DNA of 64,000 bases from Hofstenia miamia (lineage: Eukaryota > Xenacoelomorpha > Acoela): contig SCFE01000085.1 in assembly GCA_004352715.1 (NCBI GenBank), positions 1,222,480 through 1,286,479 of the forward strand, read 5' to 3'. The position numbers were made by a program, and so were the translations under genes. Within the stretch, counting starts at the first letter, position 1. Each line of letters opens with the position of its first letter. The notes under the pieces are model-generated. The model was not told the origin of the DNA. It did no database searches and saw only the letters and a list, made by a program, of their open reading frames with translations. Positions 32,143 through 44,027 of the stretch are shown piece after piece.

Positions 32143-33337
32143 CAGTGGCGTATGCAAGCTGTGGAATGTCCTTCGGTGAGATTTTCAAAATGGCCTTTGA
32201 CTAGTTAAACAAAAAAATTTTCGTTAAAAAAAATGTTAAGAAAGTCAGATTTAACTGGTGAAATGCATTTCTTAGTGTCGAAATCATCAATATTTCCAAG
32301 GAATTTTAGGGGCTTGCCCCGCTTTTGGTTACTCACGGCGTAGATATTCCACCATTCTCAGACAAAAATGAGAAATCCCCACGATATCCTATAAACATTG
32401 CACTGCGACATAATTGCCATCCTAGCAATATCACGAGAACATCGCAATGCATCCTAAAATGATCCAAAATCTGTCTTAATGTCCGTCCAAAATAATATCT
32501 CTAGGATGTCTCCGTGAGACACCATATGTGCCAATAAGACGTTCTTAAGGAGTCTCAGCAGATGGTTTTGAGATTGTATCACAATGAGATATTTGAGAAT
32601 AGCGGAAAGCAAGATAGGTTAGTGACCCTCACAACGAACCACTTATAACAGCAAAATACGCTATTTCATAGCGTTTTAGGTGCATATAACAGATTACCAT
32701 TAGCAAATTTATTAAATAGCAATGAACAAGCTGCTACAAAGAACACATAAGATCTGCAGACCCAATTGCTTGGCACAGATGCAATGACAATGGAAACAGC
32801 AAACCAAATAGAAACGCAAAAACATTTTGCGCAGTCAAAATTATCAATAACTAACACAATACCGCTAGTATTGATAATGGATTGCATTACAACACATGTA
32901 ATTACTAATTTATTTCATATGAAAGATAGCTTTAAAACATCGGATATATTCTTTAGCAATTTGGTCATAATTTTGCAATAATAAATTTAAATTAAACATT
33001 TTAATTTTGAATAAAATTTGAAATCATTTTTTTAATGCAACATAAGAATTATAAAGTAAAAAATGTTTTACTAATTTTCAAACAATTCTCAGTTAGTGCT
33101 GACATTTTGCATAAATTATTTTTACATTGCTTGAATTATACATTAATTCTGAAATGGCATCTCAATGTAATCTCATGAGATGTATCAGCGATAACCTAAT
33201 GAGACATCTGCAGAATATCAGCATCCTAAACGCGTCTCCCTAAGATATGAGACACCTGCGACATCAATAGGATGAAGTAGGATGCATTTGCGACACTTGA
33301 TTTTTGACTGGGTTGGAAAACCCTGCGTACGCCCCTA
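32143..33337. mobile_element. Second hAT-like element nested in the first, 8-bp duplication CC(C/T)ATAAC
   Basis: Left end CAGTGGCGTATGCAAG; right end, inverted, TAGGGGCGTACGCAGG. Flanks are CCCATAAC (32135-32142) and CCTATAAC (33338-33345), seven of eight matching. Most of its length is the palindromic element at 32357-33312; its own remaining sequence is about 214 plus 25 bases. Confidence 0.6.
32357..33312. mobile_element. Palindromic non-autonomous element with C(C/T)CAG-CAAAAAT ends
   Basis: Left CTCAGACAAAAATGA; right, inverted, CCCAGTCAAAAATCA. Subterminal clusters of GATGTCTC / GAGACATC-type words lie at about 32390-32560 and 33160-33300. TT flanks it on both sides, as for the element at 1976-3548. 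No coding capacity is recognised; the frames at 32666-32981 lie inside it. Confidence 0.65.
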
Positions 33338-33710
33338 CCTATAACAATCATAGTACATAATATGTAATTAACCATTAGTTCTACTCTATGTCTGCAAAGG
33401 TAGACAATATTAAATTGATATTGCAATTATTGCAATAATTGCTAAATTATTTAAAAATTCAATTGCCAATTATTTAAGAATCAATTAATTATTTATGAAA
33501 TATATAATCAATTCCCGATTCCAGAAGCATTATCATTCTGTCTAGTAAATTTATATAGTATTGGCTGCGGAATGTACTTAATAATTTGATGACCCAAAAA
33601 TATGTAATGCTTCCACAACCCAATTCATCATTTTATGCATATTGAAGGCTTAACATTAACCTTATTTCGCACCATTGTGATATTCTGTCGGAACTAAAGA
33701 AATTATAAGA

Positions 33711-33829
33711 AAGTCCAGATTTAGCTGGTGAAATGCATTTCTTAGTGTCGAAATCATCAATATTTCCAAGGAATTTTAGGGGCTTGCCCCGCTTTTGGTT
33801 ACTCACGGCGTAGATATTCCACCATTGTC
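33711..33829. repeat. ~118-bp direct repeat of 32241-32356
   Basis: Near-identical copy running from GAAAGTC(C)AGATTTA to GATATTCCACCATT. It includes GGGGCTTGCCCCGC, a small palindrome. It is part of the left arm of the hAT-like element at 32143. Confidence 0.85.
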
Positions 33830-34783
33830 ACGCCAAAACTAAAGAAATTAAACAATGATCACCGCATTTATATAAAGTATGTATGGCAGAACCAAATTTG
33901 CCATTAGCGATTATGATTAGTGGCACCATGTAAGTTTTGATTTTGTAGCAAAATTTCTTCATAGTGCTAACAGATGTATGAAGCACAAGTAATCCTTTTT
34001 CTAAAAGATGTATGAAGCACAAGTAATCCTTTTTGTTATCTCACAATTATGATATTTCTTTGAAAAAATTGTTATGTGTTATATATTGATTTTTATTAAT
34101 ACCAAACTAATTAACTTACTATGATTTTTGATATAATATTTTCATTCTAATTATTGCCAAAAAAATGGCAATAATCTATTGTCTGAAACGCAAAAACTGA
34201 TTAATTTACTAAACTCGAAGAATCTATTTGTAGGGCTCCAACTAAAAATTGCCTACTCCTGCGTTTCTGTAATTTATGACGAGGGGCAAATTAATAGGTT
34301 ATTTAAGTAAAACTAAGAATGAGAAATATAGCCATTTTGAATGAAATGTTTATGAATTTATAGCTTACTGGGGTGAAAATGATTTGAACACCCTTTCTGT
34401 ATACATTAACTTGTAGTGAAATATTGTGAATTATATAGAAATGCTAATAATAATTCAAATCATGGCAAATTGCAAAACGTAACTAAAGGTATTTTGTGTC
34501 AGCTTAATATGAAATGATCCCCAATCCTGTGCATTCTTCTGTTATCAGGAGTTGAAGTCAGAGATAGACTTGCGCTGGTCTGGGGTTGGACCAAGCATTT
34601 GAAAAAGATGGGCTAAAATTGAACAAATAAACTACAGTTTTAGTGAATGCTATAAAACTTTTTAACGTTTTGAAATTGTATATTAGTATCATATACTCTT
34701 GAAGAACTGAATTTAGAATTTCCAATTCAATGCCCAGATTTTATTGATAGTTTCTCTTCTAAAATACCTTACTTTGATCTAGC
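33830..34783. other. No recognisable feature
   Basis: AT-rich interior of the large hAT-like element. A 33-base segment ending near 34000 is tandemly repeated once (AAAGATGTATGAAGCACAAG). Nothing else can be supported. Confidence 0.4.
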
Positions 34784-35310
34784 AAGCCGCAAAATTGTAG
34801 AAAACTTCTTAAAAAATCTCATGAAAATATGCCGAATTGGAATTAAGTGGGTTGGAGCGGATTCAGGCTGGGCAGGGATTGGCCTAAATTTTCTGATTAG
34901 ATGTATTAAAGTCTATGAAGGTAAGACATTTCAAGAAATCACTCTACTACAAAAGGAAAGAAGTGTTTCCTATTCAAATTAGGAACAGTTAACAGTGCAT
35001 CAACCTGTATGCAAAACTCGCTTCACCCACTGATCTACTGAGCAATATATATATATATATATAAGCAATATATATANAAGCCGCAAAATTGTAGAAAACT
35101 TCTTAAAAAATCTCATGAAAATATGCCGAATTGGAATTAAGTGGGTTGGAGCGGATTCAGGCTGGGCAGGGATTGGCCTAAATTTTGTGATTAGATATAA
35201 TTCTGATTAGAAATCACTCTACTGCAAAAGGAAAGAAGTGTTTCCTATTCAAATTAGAAACAGTTGAAAGTGCATCAGCCTGCATTCAAAACTCGCCTCA
35301 CCCACTGATC
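34784..35310. repeat. Two diverged copies of a ~260-bp segment around (AT)n and an N
   Basis: 34784-35035 and 35078-35310 align from AAGCCGCAAAATTGTAG to CACCCACTGATC with several differences and one ~40-base rearrangement. They sit either side of (AT)n and a single N (35077), and the second copy runs into a 1000-N gap. Two haplotypes placed in series is the likeliest reading. Confidence 0.6.
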
Positions 35311-36310
35311 NNNNNNNNNNNNNNNNNNNNNNNNNNNNNNNNNNNNNNNNNNNNNNNNNNNNNNNNNNNNNNNNNNNNNNNNNNNNNNNNNNNNNNNNNN
35401 NNNNNNNNNNNNNNNNNNNNNNNNNNNNNNNNNNNNNNNNNNNNNNNNNNNNNNNNNNNNNNNNNNNNNNNNNNNNNNNNNNNNNNNNNNNNNNNNNNNN
35501 NNNNNNNNNNNNNNNNNNNNNNNNNNNNNNNNNNNNNNNNNNNNNNNNNNNNNNNNNNNNNNNNNNNNNNNNNNNNNNNNNNNNNNNNNNNNNNNNNNNN
35601 NNNNNNNNNNNNNNNNNNNNNNNNNNNNNNNNNNNNNNNNNNNNNNNNNNNNNNNNNNNNNNNNNNNNNNNNNNNNNNNNNNNNNNNNNNNNNNNNNNNN
35701 NNNNNNNNNNNNNNNNNNNNNNNNNNNNNNNNNNNNNNNNNNNNNNNNNNNNNNNNNNNNNNNNNNNNNNNNNNNNNNNNNNNNNNNNNNNNNNNNNNNN
35801 NNNNNNNNNNNNNNNNNNNNNNNNNNNNNNNNNNNNNNNNNNNNNNNNNNNNNNNNNNNNNNNNNNNNNNNNNNNNNNNNNNNNNNNNNNNNNNNNNNNN
35901 NNNNNNNNNNNNNNNNNNNNNNNNNNNNNNNNNNNNNNNNNNNNNNNNNNNNNNNNNNNNNNNNNNNNNNNNNNNNNNNNNNNNNNNNNNNNNNNNNNNN
36001 NNNNNNNNNNNNNNNNNNNNNNNNNNNNNNNNNNNNNNNNNNNNNNNNNNNNNNNNNNNNNNNNNNNNNNNNNNNNNNNNNNNNNNNNNNNNNNNNNNNN
36101 NNNNNNNNNNNNNNNNNNNNNNNNNNNNNNNNNNNNNNNNNNNNNNNNNNNNNNNNNNNNNNNNNNNNNNNNNNNNNNNNNNNNNNNNNNNNNNNNNNNN
36201 NNNNNNNNNNNNNNNNNNNNNNNNNNNNNNNNNNNNNNNNNNNNNNNNNNNNNNNNNNNNNNNNNNNNNNNNNNNNNNNNNNNNNNNNNNNNNNNNNNNN
36301 NNNNNNNNNN
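35311..36310. other. Assembly gap, 1000 Ns
   Basis: Unknown sequence of nominal length. Further gaps: 38885-39884 (1000), 41112-41324 (213), 48830-49354 (525), 57265-57760 (496), 58461-59460 (1000) and 29134-29144 (11), plus single Ns at 21258 and 35077. Open frames that cross these gaps are meaningless. Confidence 0.95.
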
Positions 36311-38884
36311 GTATAGTGTAGTGACACCACAATTCTGTGTTGATTTGAAATGCAGTACACATCCATATCTAAATGTCCCAACATGTTACTTCATATTTAT
36401 CTTAAGTAGAAATATAATAAATTTAAAAAAATTGAAAAATAATTACAAATTATATTACAATTGGAAGCTATGTTGAATTTAAGCTAATATAGCTTATAGT
36501 AATATAAAAGTATTATGCTAAAATTTTGGTTTTGTACTTTCTGATATGCTATCTGTAACAAATGATTCAAGTTGCACACACTCTGATTATGAAAGTGAGT
36601 TTTTCAATAAAGATGAATAAGTGAATCCAACTGCAGAGCTTACTCAGTATAATTTAGTAAAAAAATTGATGAATTAAGTTCGCATCATAATTTAAGTGGT
36701 AATTCAGTAAAGTTTGTAATAAAAATTTGCAAAAACAGTTTGCCAAAAGGAAACAGTTGTCCAACTTTTTATTCATTTAACTTCCTGATCAATTTTTGAT
36801 TTAACTCTCTATCTGATAATTAATGTTGAAGGTGTCTCTGTTTTAAAGAGCTCAACAAAATCCTCAATATGACCCATTTGGCTCTGTATTTGCAACCTGA
36901 ACTCAAAGTCACGTTCTTCTTTTGAAACTATAATTTTAACAGGGATATGAACTGGCAGTGGTAAACCTAACTGAGATGCATTTATCTGAAAATATAGATT
37001 CAATTCAGAATATTCAAGAAGGGTTAATTGTTAGGATTATTTCGGAGAAATCCATAAAAGTAAATGCAAAGACTTTGATGTTCGTAGCAGATTTACCTGC
37101 AAAATCAAGTATTCTAAGCTGGATTCAATTTAACAGTTACTATAGTTGTGTTGATTGCTATAATAAAGGCTTTCATTTAGAATGTCAAAATTTGTACAAA
37201 GGACTGAACTTGAACCTTCGAAAAAATGAGGCTATCTTTCTCATGTGGAAAAAGCTGTAAGTACGAATAAACGCGTGTTTGGTTTTAAGGAGAAAACATT
37301 GCTTTCCAATCTTTTAGATATTCCTAGTGGCATAGCAATAGATTATATGCACCAGTTATGACTTGGTGTAGTCGGCTTTATGCTTTTTTTCTTCAGTTCA
37401 AAAATTCATGAAAACCACATTGGTTTTATACTTCCAAGTGAAGTCTACAGAAAACCTCAATCCGTAAAAACTTTAATAAAATGGAAGGCATTTGAATACA
37501 AGATATTTTTATTATATGATGATCTTACAATTCTATATTTTTCAAATTTCAGCACAGAATTTTTTTCCCTTTTTTACCTCTTATCTTTAGCAATTGGTTT
37601 CTGAATTAGAAGGACGTTTATTGATAGAGCAAACGAATATTTAGCTGCTTTTGTTGAAAATATGCCTCGTTTTATGGGCAAAATAGTCAAATATTTAATG
37701 TACATTCTTTGTGCATTTGGGAAGTTTATTAGAACAATTGGGTACTTAGTCATCATTTTCATAAGTAATATTTGAATCTGCAAACCACCATTTAGTTGAA
37801 AGATTTACCGGGACAAGATATCACTCACAAATAATGATGGAACAATTTCTTGCTTTTAAATCTCTCAATTTAATATCACATGTGAAAGAGAATGGCCTAT
37901 ATATAGAAGACTACATTGAAATGCTTAAGATTTTCTATTGCGAATGAATGCAATTTTTTCTCATGCTAATACAAAATTTCTATGCTTTGCTAAAGCTATT
38001 TTAAAGAACCAAATTTATGATTCCATTCTTTCAAAAAAGACCATGGGTAATTATTTTGTTTATATTAATGGGTGCCGTTTTTTTCGAACTGAAAGCGGTT
38101 GCTTATTTGCCTTACTAAGAACCCTAACTGTAAATACCAACTACAATTCACTGACTGAAAGCAGCTTCTTAAATAATCATTATTTGCTATCTTTCACCTC
38201 AGATTTGGAACTTTGTAATCTGGAAGCAATATCTGGGAAAATGATTGGTGTTTCTCATAATTGTGCGATAATTGAAAATTTTAAGCACGAATTTGAGCAT
38301 AACTGATGATTTTAGGTTTATAAAAATTATTATCTGTGCTCGATATATATATACATTATGTTTAAGCTTTAGTCATATTTAGTGAATGAAATAATATTTT
38401 TTATAATAGTTAATTTACATTTTGATCTGATTTTAAAAATTTCAAGTGCATTCGACATCTTTTTTACTTTAAGTCTAATAATACTTAAGACATTCTACCA
38501 CTCAAAAGTGACCTGTTTCCGCCATCAATGTGAGTAGAAGACAAAATCGGTCTTGAGGCTCCTACTTCAGTGATTCGTGTGCTTAAAAAAATCTTATAGA
38601 AGCCGTGTTATTGGGAAAGGTTTGAGGACAACAATGAACTCATTAAAAGTGAAGCTTGACCGATCACTTAATGACGAACTCAACATAAGTTCGGGTGATA
38701 ACTATCCTTTCTTTCAGAAAGCATGGATGTTGTAAAGCAGCCCTCACTAGAAGCTGAAAATCTTACTGAAAGTACTGTACTTATCTTTACATTGAGAAAA
38801 AGGATCATTTATTAATAAGTTTTTAAGTGGACGAGTTTTGTTCTAAAATTGCTTACTGAATTTGATATATATATATATATATAT
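36311..38884 (+). mobile_element. Family T DNA transposon, copy Td
   Basis: Aligns with copy Tc from the TAGTGTAG site to an (AT)n run, without the chimeric insert of Tc. It starts at a gap and ends at a gap, so both ends are lost. It is better preserved than Tc in the transposase region. Confidence 0.75.
36515..38306 (+). pseudogene. Family T transposase, best-preserved relic (copy Td)
   Basis: Segments in order: acidic start (about 36575-36660); ADLPAKSSILSW and CVDCYNKGFHLEC (37087-37185) with the knuckle C-x2-C; DIPSGIAIDYMHQL, stop, LGVVG (37318-37378), where the motif should read CLGV; LPSEVYRKPQSVKTLIKWKA and FLLYDD (37430-37525); a helical region (TRYHSQIMMEQFLAFKSLNL, about 37812-37870); and a C-terminal frame 37938-38306 with GNYFVYINGCRFFRTESGC. 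Two acceptor-like TTCAG sites suggest introns in the live ancestor. A TGA in the DYMH block and frame shifts show it is dead. Family identity is from motif order, as for copy Tc. Confidence 0.7.
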
Positions 38885-39955
38885 NNNNNNNNNNNNNNNN
38901 NNNNNNNNNNNNNNNNNNNNNNNNNNNNNNNNNNNNNNNNNNNNNNNNNNNNNNNNNNNNNNNNNNNNNNNNNNNNNNNNNNNNNNNNNNNNNNNNNNNN
39001 NNNNNNNNNNNNNNNNNNNNNNNNNNNNNNNNNNNNNNNNNNNNNNNNNNNNNNNNNNNNNNNNNNNNNNNNNNNNNNNNNNNNNNNNNNNNNNNNNNNN
39101 NNNNNNNNNNNNNNNNNNNNNNNNNNNNNNNNNNNNNNNNNNNNNNNNNNNNNNNNNNNNNNNNNNNNNNNNNNNNNNNNNNNNNNNNNNNNNNNNNNNN
39201 NNNNNNNNNNNNNNNNNNNNNNNNNNNNNNNNNNNNNNNNNNNNNNNNNNNNNNNNNNNNNNNNNNNNNNNNNNNNNNNNNNNNNNNNNNNNNNNNNNNN
39301 NNNNNNNNNNNNNNNNNNNNNNNNNNNNNNNNNNNNNNNNNNNNNNNNNNNNNNNNNNNNNNNNNNNNNNNNNNNNNNNNNNNNNNNNNNNNNNNNNNNN
39401 NNNNNNNNNNNNNNNNNNNNNNNNNNNNNNNNNNNNNNNNNNNNNNNNNNNNNNNNNNNNNNNNNNNNNNNNNNNNNNNNNNNNNNNNNNNNNNNNNNNN
39501 NNNNNNNNNNNNNNNNNNNNNNNNNNNNNNNNNNNNNNNNNNNNNNNNNNNNNNNNNNNNNNNNNNNNNNNNNNNNNNNNNNNNNNNNNNNNNNNNNNNN
39601 NNNNNNNNNNNNNNNNNNNNNNNNNNNNNNNNNNNNNNNNNNNNNNNNNNNNNNNNNNNNNNNNNNNNNNNNNNNNNNNNNNNNNNNNNNNNNNNNNNNN
39701 NNNNNNNNNNNNNNNNNNNNNNNNNNNNNNNNNNNNNNNNNNNNNNNNNNNNNNNNNNNNNNNNNNNNNNNNNNNNNNNNNNNNNNNNNNNNNNNNNNNN
39801 NNNNNNNNNNNNNNNNNNNNNNNNNNNNNNNNNNNNNNNNNNNNNNNNNNNNNNNNNNNNNNNNNNNNNNNNNNNNNNNNNNNNATATATATATATATAT
39901 ATATATAATAGTTCCCCTCTTCATAGAAAAAGCTGGGTGCGCCCCTGGACACTAG

Positions 39956-40440
39956 CTGCACAATACATAACGAATATTTAGATAATAAAAATAGCGACTG
40001 TTAATAATCGCCATTACCCAAAACTATCAGTGAATAATTATACAATGATTCACAACTAGGTAGCAGCTTCCTACCCTACATATATAATAGCGAATAAATA
40101 GGGATAATTTTATCTAAGGTCACATTATCGGTCAATGTATAGCCAACAATTTGGATCTAAAAAGTCAAGAAATACCCTACATTTGGCTAACTAGCCATTT
40201 TCAAATTTGTTACTACATGCATTAGTGAAAACGAAAGATAGCTAGCTAAGCGAGATGAGGAAAAACCTTAATCGTATACCTAACGTAAAATTATTCCGTG
40301 GCAAGGGGCGCAGAACTTTGAATCGTTCCCATTGTGGAATCCTGAACACTACTTTACATGAACCACTTCAATCTTACACTGAGTTACTGCTATTTATACT
40401 ATCAATCAAAACAAGTTCCTGTCACCCTTAAAATTTAAAT
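39956..40440. repeat. Family V, divergent copy V0 (right part)
   Basis: Aligns loosely with 44140-44525 and 48045-48425: CTAGCTGCA, then GATCTAAAA.TCAA, GATAGCTAGCTAAGC, CATATACCTAAC, and ATTGTGGAATCCTGA. It was split from its left flank (near 32040) by the 7.9 kb hAT-like insertion. No coding signal. Confidence 0.65.
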
Positions 40441-43400
40441 TCACATAAAATTAACAAGGAACAATTCGTCCTCAGATTTTGTCAAATGATTTGCTGATAG
40501 GCACTTGCTTGTATACATTTGTATATTTAATAATCAATCACAATAAAATGCTAATTCAATTCTTTTTTATATTTTCTTTTGATCTTAGTTTCTTAATCAC
40601 TAAGCAGCTTATTTTGATGGATTATGCTACACTACACAAAGCAGTTTATCTTAGATTTTGACACAAGCAAATTTGCAGTAGAAGCAACATTAGGCCAAGA
40701 AAAGGATGGCAAAGAAGTACGGATACAGTTCTTTAGCTGAAAACTATAAGTGAGCAAAGAAAACTATGGATATTACAAAATTAGAGATGTTGGCTTTGAT
40801 AAAATGCATAAATTAGGTTAGACACTTCCTGATGGGAAAGAGTTCTGAGTTTGATAGTGGATTGGTGTGGCATAAAGACGTTAAAACTCTGTTCTACTCT
40901 TTACTTGGAATTCTCAAATTACAATTTAGATTTCAAAATTATTCAATTGATTATTCAACTAAATGAAACAGTTATAGTTATTTAAATGTCAGCTAATTAA
41001 ACTCATTAAAATTAATTGCAGAAGACTAGATTGGACCAGTTCAATATTTGTTCATAATTTTATGATATGCATTTGTATTTACACTACCAGCTTTTGTTAG
41101 TATATATATATNNNNNNNNNNNNNNNNNNNNNNNNNNNNNNNNNNNNNNNNNNNNNNNNNNNNNNNNNNNNNNNNNNNNNNNNNNNNNNNNNNNNNNNNN
41201 NNNNNNNNNNNNNNNNNNNNNNNNNNNNNNNNNNNNNNNNNNNNNNNNNNNNNNNNNNNNNNNNNNNNNNNNNNNNNNNNNNNNNNNNNNNNNNNNNNNN
41301 NNNNNNNNNNNNNNNNNNNNNNNNTATATATATAAGTGTGATTTATTCATTTGTTTTTTTTCTACAGTTTACTTTCAGTAAATTCTTCCGGTTTTTAAAA
41401 TTTAAATTCACGTACACTAGTCCAAGGAATTTGAGGTGAGACCAAGACTTTGAAACTGAAACTTTTATTTTTGAGACGAGAAATGAGACTTTTTTCATTG
41501 AGACAATGAGACCCGAGACATTTTTGAGACTTGACTTGTCTGTAATATTATTATAGAAATAAAATAAGTCCTGTAGTTCCATTAATTAATAATTTTCAAG
41601 AAAAAACTCAAATTATTTCATTAATTTTTTTATCTAATCAGTTATTCTGGAATTTGTCCAAAATTCCATTAAACAGAAAATAATCACTCTACAAGATGCT
41701 GCTCAAAATCCAACAGCTTGCATTAAATCAAATATTTACAATTTTTCTCTAAGGCAGTCAATAAATAGTACAATTCAAGATGTTGAATAAGAATTTTGTT
41801 GATTTACAGTTTAAAGCATATTGATGATAGAGAACCTAAGATTATCTACAAAGTTTTTCAATATTGAGAAACTTAGAGTAGAAATTTAGATTAGAAAATG
41901 GCAGTTGAGGGAAATCACATTTAAATTGCTCAACATTTTTATAATTTACTAATTCTATAAACTAGATTTGGACGGAAATAATTTTAATTTGTTTTGAAAT
42001 AAATATCACTCCTGAAATATCCATGTTATTTTATTTTTGAATGAATTGATGCCATATACCAGATATAGGAGCATTGCTCAGTCTCAAATATATTTCATGT
42101 TTTCAGTACTGATTGAACAGAGAAATGTTTTTGATTCATTTAAATAAAAAAAATATGATGTTTACATTTGTACAATAATTATATTGAAAGAAAGAATTTG
42201 GAATGGTTCTTTTACAACTGAAATGTGAAGCAATGTGCAGACTGGTAGCTTTGCTAGCTAAATCTTCAAGTGATGAGTTGAAGAAAGCGGATATAATTTA
42301 GTTGATTGAGCAAGCATAGGTACAGCATTAAGGCATCTGTTTGCTGTGGCCCAAACATTTAATTATTTTTAAAGCAAATCATAATGAATTATGTCCTATA
42401 TTCAATTCATATTATTACTTGATTCTTGAATGTTATTGTAAAGCAAACTAAATTTATGATGTGTACATTTGTATATAAATATAAATTTATGCAATTAAAA
42501 ATAAAAGTCATTTACTAAAAAATTATTGGGCCTTGTTTACATGTACGAGCTGCCAAATAGATATTATTTGAAACAATTTGCTACTTGCTTGAGAATTTTT
42601 TGCTTTTTTGCTTTTTGTACTGCAAATTGCCACAACATGATTATAGTGTAAATAGACTAGGGCGAATTTGTTGGATGCATGTGAAACTTGTAAACTCTAT
42701 TTGAAAATAGAGGGAAGCACTCACTAATCATTAAAATATCGTAGATCTATGAAATCATAAAAGGCAATATATTTTAATGTGATGAAATGCACAATTACAA
42801 AATCTTTTTAGGTATTTTTTGAGGTGAATCTTCACAATTTAGGCAAATAAATTAAATGGATCTAACTCAACAAAAAAGCAAAAGACATGCGAAAAACCTG
42901 AATCACAAATTTATCTTATATAAAATATATAGCTCCTTTGACTAATGTGTACGTATTTTCCACATTATTACAAAGGGCTCTTGGTCAATTTTACATAATT
43001 TCCTTTGTGCGGTTAAAAAAAAATTTCTTATTGTTTTTCATATGATAGAAGCTATTTCTCCAAAAAAGTTTCTGCTCTCATATTAATATATGACTTGCAA
43101 AAATACTATGTATAAATATAAACCTTAAAGTTGATACCCATGAGGAAAAATACTTCAGGCAAACATTTATGAAATGAAAAAGTAAAATATAATAATTTGT
43201 GAAATATGGGACAGATTTGAACAAAGAAGCATTACATTGCAATGTGTTGAATTTAGAAATTTTTCATTAGTTTCATTTACTTTTCAATACTCTATTGAAC
43301 TTTTTCAATTTCAGTTTATAGATTTTATTATGATTCCAACATACCTAAATTTGGTCTATTAATTTGAAAAATTGAATAAATTCACTGTCAAGGGCGGCAG

Positions 43401-43638
43401 CCCCAAATCTCTTCAAGTTATTAAGTCGTGAATTTTTTAGTACTGAAACATTCCTCAGATATTGCTTATTTTTTTCTAATATTCTGCTGTCAACTTTTTG
43501 AGGAAATTTCGCCTCAACCTTTTTATGAAAACTTTTATTCCAGTTGATTTCTTTATATCACTTAGATGCTTTAATTCTACCTAATTACACATCTATTAAT
43601 AACTTTTAAGGTTCATAGTAGCTGAAATTTATTTTATT
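40441..43638. other. No gene; one GAGAC-rich patch
   Basis: AT-rich sequence with a 213-N gap in an (AT)n run. 41420-41535 is dense in GAGAC and AGACTTG words (GAGACCAAGACTTTGAAACTG), reminiscent of the end of a hAT-type element, but the other end is not found. The rest shows nothing I can name. Confidence 0.4.
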
Positions 43639-43995
43639 AAGACGTCCATGATAAAACTACCAGCAAAAATTAAATACATCATTCTATTATGTCAACAATA
43701 TTTTAAGCAGACGTTGATATCACCATTGACCAACAAGCTGAATGTTAAACTTGATAAGAACATTTCCGCATTCTCAAAAATTCAATGTAAGTACTAGTAT
43801 AGTTTTCCAAAGGTTCATGAATGCTTATATGTTTGGATTTGAGCGCTTTTATTAAACACATAGTTTTGATTATATTTGCTTAATAGGAAGTTCGTAAAGT
43901 CACATTATAACATAGTTAATGTTGAAATTTCGAATCAAATCCAATCAAATCAACGGATAGTTGCTAATTGATATCAATCAAATAACATTTATATA

Positions 43996-44027
<32 letters not shown>

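Larger units (their letters stand above)
32049..39947. mobile_element. hAT-like element with perfect 8-bp target duplication GACACTAG, heavily nested
   Basis: Left end CAGAGGCGCACCCAGAAGG; right end, inverted, CAGGGGCGCACCCAGCTTT. GACACTAG flanks it at 32041-32048 and 39948-39955. The uninterrupted site AATGACACTAGCTGC is present in family V at about 44134. The interior holds another hAT-like element, a palindromic element, a family T copy, and two 1000-N gaps, so the 7.9 kb span is nominal. Confidence 0.8.

Noticed and set aside
35275-36384. Long open frames across N runs (also at 38812, 41067, 48787, 57214 and 58404)
   Set aside because: They consist of unknown residues and are artefacts of the gaps.
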